In this document: in pieces, positions 8,708 through 16,159 of the stretch
Position numbering within the stretch: position 1 is the first letter of the stretch
Layout of the letters: every line of letters begins with the position of its first letter
Origin: Obelidium mucronatum
Taxonomy: Eukaryota; Chytridiomycota; Chytridiomycetes; Chytridiales; Chytriomycetaceae
Length of the DNA stretch: 17,373 bases
Direction of reading: 5' to 3'
NCBI GenBank assembly: GCA_025765595.1
Contig: JAIVFH010000494.1
Location: 1-17,373, forward strand
The notes under the pieces: generated by a model
Seen by the model: only the letters and a program-made list of their open reading frames with translations
What the model was told of the DNA's origin: nothing
The model's database searches: none
Translations under genes and position numbers: made by a program

Positions 8708-9672
8708 ATGTCATGGGCTTTTGTAATCGGAGGGCTGAGACCATCCACAGGGCTTGACGAAGAAACTATGGAGAGAATATTTGTCAAGTACTGCGGACGT
8801 GGCACAGTCATCAAGACGCGGAAATATCTCTTTGATTGTTTCCAGAGCCTCAAGACAGACACAACAAAAAGAGCATCTGCAGAGTACAAGTCTCGAAAAT
8901 CATATGGATCCCTTGCAGCAAAAGTAAAAAAAGGGATTATTTACCTAGGAAGTGTGATCGATGAACTAGAAGAAGTTTGGGATGATCGCTGGTGTGATGA
9001 AAATGACATCACAGATGGGTCATTTGACCTACGCCACCGCCTCAGCCTTGATGCATTCCCTGTAAGTCCGTTTTAGTTCTACTTTAAACCACTTTTATTA
9101 AGATCACGGAGATAGGTTTACATCCAGCGCCCACCGCACCGCCAGCAAAGAAAGTTTTTTTCTGGAAAGTACAAGCGTCATTGCGTGAAAGTGCAGTGCC
9201 TGGCAGACAACAGAGGAAACATATGCTGGATGGGAGAGAAGGTATTTAATTATTTATTTAGTCACAAAAATTGACATCTTGTTCAGATGTTCAAAGGGTC
9301 CGTGCATGACATGACCATGTACGTGCGCGATCACCCCCAATTGGATCCTGGTGAGCTTGTTCTGGCTGATAAAGGGTATGTGGGCCCCCGCGGACGCGCC
9401 TTGAGTCTGATTGTCCCCTTCAAATCATCCCGCAACTCACCCCCTTCAAACTTGCTTACAACCACATGCATGCCATCAAGCAAATTGTGGTTGAGCATTC
9501 TTTTGGCTTTGCCAAACGCTATACAGCCATCAAGCACACCAGCCGTGTTCGACAAATCCCACAGTCTTTCAACCCTGGGCAGATGAATAACTCCTACTTA
9601 TGGAGCATAATCAAGGTTATTATTCACACCACTACAATGTATACCTACCAGAATCAGCAGGAGTTTCCTTAG
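8708..9672 (+). pseudogene. DDE transposase (DDE_Tnp_4, Harbinger-like), three exons, one frameshift
   Basis: Would catalyse cut-and-paste transposition with an RNase-H-fold DDE triad. Exon 1 (8708-9061) ends RLSLDAFP. A 54-bp intron (9062-9115; GTAAGT..TAG) joins to VYIQRPPHRQQ, giving first catalytic Asp115. Exon 2 (9116-9241) holds FFSGKYKRHCVKVQCLADNR. A 45-bp intron (9242-9286; GTATTT..CAG) precedes exon 3, with GSVHDMTMY and the second Asp in LADKGYVG (about residue 188). The third acid is in VVEHSFGFAKRY, but it lies in another frame: the frame shifts around 9430-9440, near a run of five C, where one base appears missing between PFKSSRN and LTPFKLAYNH. All splice junctions are phase 0. 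An AATAAA follows the stop near 9684. No separate DNA-binding domain is obvious at the N-terminus. Confidence 0.85.
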
Positions 9673-9801
9673 TGCGAGAAGAAATAAACATTTACCCTTT
9701 GATTCATGTTTTGTTTGAGTTCTTGTTTCAACTAAATTGTCTGGTCTTGGACTCTTAGTTTTGCTCTTTGTTATTATGGGATCTTTCAAGGTGAATTATG
9801 T

Positions 9802-9885
9802 ACTCCTTTAGTGGAGCGGTGACGCGCATAGTTGGGAGTAACGCCCTGGGTTCAAACCCCAGTTCTCTTTTGCATCGGTTTTTTT
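9802..9885 (+). ncRNA. tRNA-like Pol III unit inside the transposon (SINE-like or tRNA relic)
   Basis: An A-box-like TAGTGGAGCGG at 9809-9819 is followed 30 bp later by a B-box-like GGTTCAAACCC (9849-9859). The B box lies in a perfect T-arm: stem CTGGG (9846-9850), 7-nt loop TTCAAAC, stem CCCAG (9858-9862). A run of seven T (9879-9885) gives a Pol III terminator. I could not form a proper anticodon stem or a paired acceptor stem, so this is not a functional tRNA as read; it is more likely a tRNA-derived relic or short interspersed element head. Confidence 0.5.
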
Positions 9886-9987
9886 AAACGATAATGAAGT
9901 CACAATACACTACAGCAATAATTTCCAATAAAACACGGTAAATATTAATCGTTATTTATCGTTTATTTATCGTTGATCGATGTGCAG

Positions 9988-10006
9988 TAAAATCCGGCAC
10001 ATGTCT
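9988..10006 (-). repeat. Right terminal inverted repeat of the transposon
   Basis: TAAAATCCGGCACATGTCT, the inverted partner of 7542-7560 with a single mismatch. It is followed at once by AAT at 10007-10009. Confidence 0.88.
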
Positions 10007-10009
10007 AAT
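10007..10009. repeat. Target site duplication AAT, right copy
   Basis: Direct copy of the AAT at 7539-7541, immediately outside the right terminal repeat. Confidence 0.75.
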
Positions 10010-10669
10010 GTAACGGAAAATTTATGGCCCATTTGCACGCCCTGAGGGAGTTAAGTGTAGTAAAACACCTTATTTTGCATTGCAGATTGACAAAAGAAAT
10101 ACAAGAAAAGCATGGAGTTGGTATAACTCAGTGCCCCTGCCTTGGAGCCATGGATTGCAATTCTCCTTTTCATTTGGTATGCTATTATTTTTACAAACAG
10201 GTAACAAAACCTTACCAACATTGTACAATGGCTTGTTGTCTGCACAGAAGAATTCTGAGAAGAAAGGTACAGGATCTGACATCAGCAAGCCAATACTCGA
10301 GCCTTTGTCTTTCTGGCCTCCATTACAAGCTGATGGTGAAGGAAAAGGAGAAGATTACATCACCAGTGGTTATTTCAGACACGTGTTCTTCTTTGTTTCA
10401 TGCAGGAAAAGAGACTGATGGGGATCCAAATTGCTCAGTCAACAGAATTTGTGCTGGTTTTTGTGTTCACCAGTTGGCGTTGTTTAGTTGGGGTTGGTTC
10501 TTGTGTATGTATGTTGTAGTGATGGTTACATGTATGTTCTAGTGATAGTTATACCTGTTGTTATAGTGGGTGATGCTGCTGGGGATGAAAAAACACCGTA
10601 AAGAATTGAGGAATTATGAGGTACAGAAGGGCGTGGAAAAGCCAAGAGGATGATGGATGGGGGAAAAAA
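10010..10669. other. Relic region between the transposon and the solo LTR
   Basis: No gene could be identified. A plus-strand frame is open from 10024 to 10542. With a possible acceptor ending about 10085 and a possible intron from about 10176 to 10246 (GTATGC..CACAG), it would read TKEIQEKHGVGITQCPCLG and then KNSEKKGTGSDISKPILEPL. This could be the remainder of the gene cut by the transposon, but no family is evident. A 23-bp tandem duplication lies at 10508-10553. Confidence 0.3.
10508..10553 (+). repeat. 23-bp tandem duplication, two copies
   Basis: Units 10508-10530 and 10531-10553 both start TGTATGTT and share TAGTGAT; they differ at three positions. No function is evident. Confidence 0.6.
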
Positions 10670-10674
10670 ATCAA

Positions 10675-10952
10675 TGTTAGAACCAGATAGTCAATAAAAG
10701 ACTTAAGGGTTCTTGAAGGCATGAGGGCTTAGGGGGCACGAGGGCTTGTCCAATAACAGCTTGAGGTTACGAGAGACGGAGACAAAGAGTTACAAAACTG
10801 TAAGACTAACACAGAATGTATTGAAACTGAACTAAAACTCAGGGCAGAAAGCTTGCTATTTATGCAAGTTCTGGAATTACAAGTCACGCGTAATAACCAC
10901 TTGGCTACGGAACTATGGATAAATATCCCTATAAGACGGGTCATTGCTAACA
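10675..10952. mobile_element. Solo LTR of a retrotransposon, 278 bp
   Basis: The segment begins TGTTAG and ends CTAACA, a perfect 6-bp inverted terminus of the TG..CA type. It is flanked by direct 5-bp repeats ATCAA at 10670-10674 and 10953-10957. Size, termini and 5-bp duplication fit a solo LTR left by recombination between the two LTRs of an integrated element. The TGTTAG start is common in Ty1/copia-type LTRs, but the superfamily cannot be proven without internal sequence. No gag or pol remnant was seen nearby. Confidence 0.85.
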
Positions 10953-10957
10953 ATCAA

Positions 10958-11134
10958 CAAGCAATCCCCATAAATATATCATATGTAACGGTGTACAAAT
11001 AAACCTGCTTTTCTCATCAAGGTACATAATAAATAGCAAAATATGTCTAATTTCTAAAATCTATTTTATTGTTTTGGTATAATATTTCTTATGAACTGCA
11101 TACGGTAAAAAAAAAAAAGCAAACCAGCCATATT
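10958..11134. other. A/T-rich spacer between the solo LTR and the arrestin-like gene
   Basis: Short A/T-rich stretch that should hold the 3' UTR and polyadenylation signal of the minus-strand gene ending at 11135. No gene was seen. Confidence 0.4.
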
Positions 11135-13711
11135 TCAGGAAGAATACTGCTGCTGCTGCGCGTTGTTGCTTACATGCGCCACCAAATCAGGTCCATACCG
11201 ATACCCCTTCAAAAAGTCTCGATCTTGATCCGTAGCACCATGCAAAATCATTTCTGTTTCCACACAAGCGCCAACAAAGTTGAATCCAACTGCTGATGAC
11301 GGACCATCATATCCACTAAACAGACCACCACCACCACCACCACCACCGCCACCAAAGCCGCCGCCGCTGCTGATACTGCTACCACACCCAACCCTGCTAC
11401 CACCACGTTGTTGCTGCTGGTGATTCCTGCTGTGACTTGTTGAGTTTTTGTTGGGCAAGTAAACCAGTTGTTTCATGCCACAGATGAAAGAGGCTTTGTG
11501 GCAGATTATTTGGACGCTGAGGAAATGGCGGACGGTTAGGAAAGGGGATGTGAATGAGAAGTTTGCAGCTAGAGAAGGTGTTGGAGATGATGAGAACAAG
11601 GAAAAAGAAGAGGGAGAGGATAAAGGAGTTGGAGTAGTAGGGGTAGTGCAAGTCGAGGGTTGCTTCTTCTTTTTCCAGGTAAAAACATTCCTTCTTGTGG
11701 GATTTTTGTTGTGGTGGATTTCTGGGACCATATGTTGCTGTTGTTGCTGATGTTGCTGTTGTTGTTGTTGTTGCCGATTTTGTTGTTGTTGTTGATTGTT
11801 GGAATTAAAATCCCATGCCTGGAATAAGGTTGAATTACTGCACGCAATTCCAGAATCTTGAATGGATTGCTTTGGTACGTTTTGTAAATTTTGATATAAG
11901 ATGGCTTGTAGTAACGCTGTCCGACGTCGCCGATGTTGCTGCTGCTGCTGTTGTTGTTGCCGTGGGATCTCATAAAGGGAGGTTGAAGAGTTCAGACCTG
12001 ATCTTGTCACTTGAAATTCAGTTTGAATGTTGTCAAAAGCCGGAGGAGGAGCAAGTGGCGTAAACGCCACTGCCTCACTCGTATATTCGCCATCACCACC
12101 AGCCAAAGTGTCAACATCTGTATCGCCTCTGCCTCCCTCTTGTTCCTCTACCTCTTCAGGTACAGAGGGAAGCAGCGGCTCAAAGTGACGCGTATCCGCC
12201 GACTGGCTATCCGGAACAAGCCCAGACTTGTGGTGGTGGGCAGCACTGCCACCACCTCCATCCCCCCTTTGAATCTCAATCACCCGATTCCACAAACACC
12301 CCCCATCTTGAACCCATCTCCCGACATTCCTTCTTTCCACCAATGTACCTCCTCCACAGTGCCGGTCGCGCACTGTTGCTTCCACGTCGATCGAAACCAC
12401 CACTTTTGATACTTGGATTCCTGGGCTTAGTTTTGAAACGTGGATTTTCAAGCAGAGTGGGTCGTTGGGACCGAGGCTCCGTTGAGGGATGTGGATCTGG
12501 TATTGGACAAGTGGAGCTGTTGACGCTGATGCTGTGGTTGCTGCTGCTGATGTTGAAGAAGAATGCGGTGGTGATGGCGGTGGTGGAGGACTAGAGAATG
12601 TAATAGGGGTGTTGAAATTGAGATTCATCAAACTGTTGAAGGAGGTTATTGGGATAGCAGGCGGCATGGCATTTTGAGAAACAAGCGAGTCTGTTGTTAA
12701 AGATGATGTGGTGGTGGCGCAGAAATGAAAGGGTCTAGGCATTGTAGAGCTGGTGTTGGATAATGATAAAGATTCAATGTGGGAGACGGAAGGGCTGGGT
12801 GGAGGGGTCTGTTGGATTGTGGGCTCTCGGTAGGGAACTGAAGGGATCACGTCCGATGGCGGTGAGAAAATGTGCTCCATATTGAATCGTCGAATTAGGA
12901 TCGGTTCTGATATTTGTCGGGAATAGGTTTTACAAAATTTTCCAAGAAACCTTTCTTTGAATTTCAGTGATGCTGGACAGTTGGAATAAAAAAAAGTGAT
13001 TAAAAAAAAGTCAACCGCAAGACTGTAGGGCACGCGCAATTTCCACCAACAGCAATTTTATCCATAAGACTCAGGGACTGCAAAACCCACAAATAGGGAT
13101 TGATTGAAGCGAAAATTAACGAGCGCATACCAGATAGAACATAGGATATCTTTCCGCCGTGTCCATCAAAACTTGGAGGCAAAACTGATGGCAAATTGAA
13201 TCGAAAAGGAACCTCATACGTTCCTGGAATCAATATTGACAATCCTTCGTCTTCATCTGTTCTCAGTCCAATTTCAAGAGCATTTGGAAACGACAGCTTT
13301 CTGTCGAGTACCTTGCATGTCCTTTTGAATACATACATGTTCGACCGTCCTAGGCAAATTAGATATATAAAGTAGTGAGAAACACCAAAAGTGAAATATC
13401 TCCTTGTTAAGGCTTGTGCCACAGAGAAAAGATTCCAACGACAGTACTCGCTAGTTACCTGTAACTGTTTCGACAACGCCTCTGAAACGAACTTCGAGAC
13501 GAGGTTTCGTCACAATACATGAATGCGTCACAGCGGTCTGTGGATCGATAGTGACTTTGACCATTCCAGCCACCGACGATGGTGTGATACCCAGCAGTCC
13601 TGTTACGAGACGACTTGAGTCAACCGATTCAAGGATCTCATTGGACAATCCGTCAGCGTCGTTGAATGGAAGTCTGCAGTGCGTTGGATGGCGCGTGAAC
13701 CCAATTTGCAT
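11135..13711 (-). CDS. Arrestin-like (alpha-arrestin) protein with polyGln and polyGly tracts, three exons
   Basis: Probable arrestin-fold adaptor in membrane protein trafficking. Exon 1 (13711-13459) holds the first strands (LLGITPSSVAGMVKV, LEVRFRGVVETVTG). A 109-bp intron (13458-13350; GTAACT..TAG) leads to exon 2 (13349-13131) with GTYEVPFRFNLPSVLPPSFD and KISYVLSG, the hallmark arrestin-N segment. A 158-bp intron (13130-12973; GTATGC..CCAG) leads to exon 3 (12972-11135), joining as YVLSA|SLKFKE. The arrestin-C part starts near residue 311 (VQYQIHIPQRSLGPNDPLCL, KVVVSIDVEATVR). The remainder is low complexity: proline runs, three polyGln tracts and a run of ten Gly in the C-terminal region. 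The product is about 769 aa. The frame upstream of ATG 13711 is closed by TGA. No PPxY was found, although alpha-arrestins often use this to bind Rsp5-type ligases; PPPAF is the nearest. An extra small intron in the low-complexity part is possible. Confidence 0.8.
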
Positions 13712-13798
13712 TCCAGAAACTTTTCAAATTGTAAATGCAACCAGCACCTGAAAAAAAAATTTTGCGACAAAACAGTGAAAAAACAGTGAAAAAACGGT

Positions 13799-13824
13799 AT
13801 CGGAAATTATTGTGAATTTCCGAT
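13799..13824. repeat. Perfect 10-bp inverted repeat with 6-nt loop
   Basis: Arms ATCGGAAATT (13799-13808) and AATTTCCGAT (13815-13824) enclose ATTGTG. It lies in the spacer between the arrestin-like gene and the TIR-like fragment, next to short tandem AAAACAGTGA repeats (about 13770-13795). It could be a bound dyad, a hairpin or an element relic; no function can be assigned. Confidence 0.65.
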
Positions 13825-14003
13825 CAAACAGGGTTGCACAACCTTATCCAACAAAGAACAAGTAAGCAAAGATCCTTGGCTACTTGTTTTGAAACTATTG
13901 GAAGCGCACATGCAACACTGTGATTGGCATGCGCTGAAAACTGTGGAAATTTCCCAGTGGGGTGGCGATCCACACAAAAGTTGGCAACACACCCGAGTCG
14001 CTG

Positions 14004-14183
14004 TCATCCCACAACTCTTTCACCCACAATCGACAACCCAGGAATTTCATCCCCTTCAACAACACCACCTTCTTGGTCCACCAAAATCGGGATCAATTCT
14101 TTCTTGGTCATGACGGCGTAACCGGCTTCCTTGCGATGCCATTTTGACGTTTCGTATTTTGGAGAAAGCACTTTTCTTTCAAA
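14004..14183 (-). pseudogene. TIR-domain-like fragment
   Basis: On the minus strand this stretch reads VLSPKYETSKWHRKEAGYAV followed by MTKKELIPILVD. It matches the TIR-domain pattern S-x-x-Y-x-x-S-x-W...E-A-x-Y-A...K-K-x-x-I-P-I-L, the segment from strand C through the alpha-C helix to strand D. The Glu in RKEA falls where NAD-cleaving TIR proteins keep their catalytic Glu. The earlier half of a TIR fold (strands A and B) is absent, because the frame enters the antisense of the Crinkler gene. After LSIVGERVVG it meets TGA 14006-14004, and a plausible continuation (TFVWIATPLGN) lies in another frame. It looks like a decayed piece of a TIR gene. It was recognised by motif only, and chance antisense coding remains possible. 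Confidence 0.45.
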
Positions 14184-16082
14184 ATGAATCAAAAGGTATG
14201 GTATTACTTGACTGATGAAGAAGGAAAGGCGTACCAGGGAGTCGGTGCAGACACCGTCTCTATCAGCTCTGAAGCGGATGTGGTGGACTTCAGAGACGCT
14301 GTTTATCAGGAGAACAAAGCGTGGTTGAGCGGGGTATCTGCGGTTTCCCTCAAAGTCTACTCATCAAGAGAAGACATCACCGACTCCACGAAGGGGCCTC
14401 TTGATGTTGATGTCTCTTTGAAGGGAATGGGCAAAGGAAGAACAACTGCCCTCTATGTTGTCGTTCCAAAAAAGACTGGTAGGTGTTTGTTTTGTTTTCG
14501 ATATTCGATTGATAATGCTCTATTTAATAGCACCAACGAATTCTCTGTCGAATCTGCCAGCAATTAAGTTCGCTACTAGAAAAGTCAGCATCGAATTGAA
14601 CGGATTCAATATAGAATCATTGTGCCTCAAGAGAAGAGAAATTCTCGAATCTATATCCGATTTCCTTTCTATCCATCGCTTTGTTTTTTTGTCGTCTCCT
14701 GCTGGCTCTGGAAAGACTTCAGTCCTGCATCTGTTTCAGAAGTCGGCCAAATTCAAATGCATTTATTTGTCTCCTTTCTCAACGATCCCTGCTACGACAA
14801 ATGTATTGGATCTTCTTCTCCAGGCTGGAATTGATTTTAATGCCTGGTCATTTCCTGAAACTGGCGAACCACTGATTGTGATGATAGACGATGCTCAATT
14901 TACCTACGTGAACAAATGCGCGTGGTCTAGTTTGTTCAAAACTGTGGCAATGTGGTTGCCATCTTCAATCAAATTCATTATATCAGCAACACATGTTTTG
15001 AAAAGTTGTGCGGAAAGTCCAGTTGAATTCGAATGGTTGCCTACTTTGAACCGCCAGCGTTTTCTCTTGTCTGACGCCGAAGCCCGCCAGTTTCTTGATT
15101 CTGAAATCGGTTTACGAAGTGACATGAAATATGAATCATTGATACAGTGCATTATTCTGCAATGCGGTGGTTTAATTGGCGCCTTGCGTCTGTCTGTTGA
15201 CAGTCTCACAGCTGAGTTTAAAGAGTCTTATCATCCTTCTGAAAACGAATGTCTGCTTTACTGCCTTTCTGCCGATGCTCTTTCCCAGATGACCCACGTT
15301 TTTGGCAGTGCCCATTCTTTCCCCATTGATGCTCGTTTCAGAAACTTTCTAGCGTCTTGTTTTACATCTGGACTCACTGCGGCTCCGCCTATCCTGGAAA
15401 GCAATGATGCTATAAGCTTATTCAATCTCCAGAAAGCAGGCATATTGGTTGAACGCAATGGGCTGATTGGATTTTCATCTCCACTGGCTCAGCAATATTA
15501 TATTCAGTGGCTGTTCCCATATCGGTCGTCTACTCCACCTGAGTCCCTGCATGCCCTTCTCAAAAGCTGTATTCAAAACTTCTCTCCTAGTTTGCTTGCT
15601 CAATCTGCGGTTGACGGGTTTCCAAAAGAGGCCACATTTCAACATTTGCTGATGGAAGGCCTAGCCAAATTCACGCCTCCCGGTTGCGCTATATGTCCTG
15701 ATCTTTTGAAAGTCTGTCCTGGTGAAATTCAAACTGGTTCGTAAATATAACAAACCAACCCATTAACGATTAATGTTTGATTTTTAAAGGTGGTTGTCTC
15801 TTTTATCTGAATGGCTCTCTTCGTTGGGGTATTGAACTTCTTGTGTTGGGGCGTGATATTGGCAGTCATATTAATAGGTTTGGGGATGCTGGAAATTATT
15901 CGAAATTGGCCGTGAAAGACTTCGCTGTTTTGGATTTTCGAGTCAGTTCAGATGGCGAACCAACTAATGTTGAAAGGCATGTTAAACGAGTAAGTGTGTT
16001 CTTTAAAGCTGGGGATTTTTCACAATGCAAATGTATTTTTGGTTTGAAAGAAGATGTAGTGTTGTTGAATTTGAATATGTGA
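14184..16082 (+). CDS. Crinkler (CRN)-family protein: header, P-loop NTPase, REase-like C-terminus; three exons
   Basis: Predicted CRN-class effector, a family known from oomycetes, chytrids and arbuscular mycorrhizal fungi and linked to host-nucleus or inter-strain conflict. Exon 1 (14184-14478) encodes the ubiquitin-like header (VWYYLTDEEGKAYQGVGADT, VVDFRDAV, LKVYSS, ALYVVVPKK). A 52-bp intron (14479-14530; GTAGGT..TAG) precedes exon 2 (14531-15736), a P-loop NTPase with Walker A SSPAGSGKTS (residues 153-162) and Walker B IVMIDDAQF (D218, D219). A 53-bp intron (15737-15789; GTTCGT..AAAG) precedes exon 3 (15790-16082), with YLNGSLRWGIELL (E516), GSHINRFGDAGNY and KDFAVLDFR (D549), resembling the restriction-endonuclease-fold tail of CRN proteins. 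The product is about 597 aa with no stop or frameshift, so it looks intact. The header lacks the classic LFLAK motif, and no signal peptide is visible. The first Walker A residue is Ser rather than Gly. Confidence 0.8.
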
Positions 16083-16159
16083 AGAATAAATGATTCTGCG
16101 AAATAGATATCTTGTTTTTTTTAAAGTTGTTTATTGCAAACACATTAAAGCCGGCATTT
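16083..16159. terminator. Convergent 3' ends with opposing polyadenylation signals
   Basis: The Crinkler stop (16082) and the WDR35 stop (16160) are only 77 bp apart. The plus strand has AATAAA at about 16085-16090, and the minus strand has AATAAA (TTTATT at 16130-16135). Transcripts probably overlap or end within this interval. Confidence 0.6.

Larger units (their letters stand above)
7542..10006. mobile_element. PIF/Harbinger-like DNA transposon, 2,465 bp
   Basis: Both ends are visible: terminal inverted repeats of 19 bp with one mismatch, flanked by a 3-bp direct AAT. Inside are two divergent genes: a minus-strand gene of unknown fold (7800-8566) and a plus-strand spliced DDE transposase (8708-9672) with the Harbinger/IS5-type motif order. 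The two-gene divergent layout is typical of Harbinger elements. The subterminal regions carry repeated ATCGAT/TTATCG motifs on both sides, and a tRNA-like unit sits near the right end. The transposase has one frameshift, so this copy probably needs protein from another copy to move. The near-perfect termini argue that the insertion is not old. Confidence 0.85.

Noticed and set aside
9802..9873. Functional tRNA gene
   Set aside because: Good A and B boxes and T-arm, but the acceptor ends and anticodon stem do not pair.
10176..10199. 24-bp GTATGC..ACAG segment as an intron
   Set aside because: Too short for spliceosomal introns here (45 bp or more elsewhere); a longer intron to about 10246 is more plausible.
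11325..11962. Trinucleotide arrays as a CRISPR or satellite
   Set aside because: They are in-frame polyGly/polyGln codon runs inside the arrestin-like gene, with no spacer structure.
13741..13760. Upstream 5' coding exon of the arrestin-like gene via a T-rich acceptor on the minus strand
   Set aside because: The frame after that acceptor does not join the arrestin frame; a 5' UTR intron is possible but unsupported.
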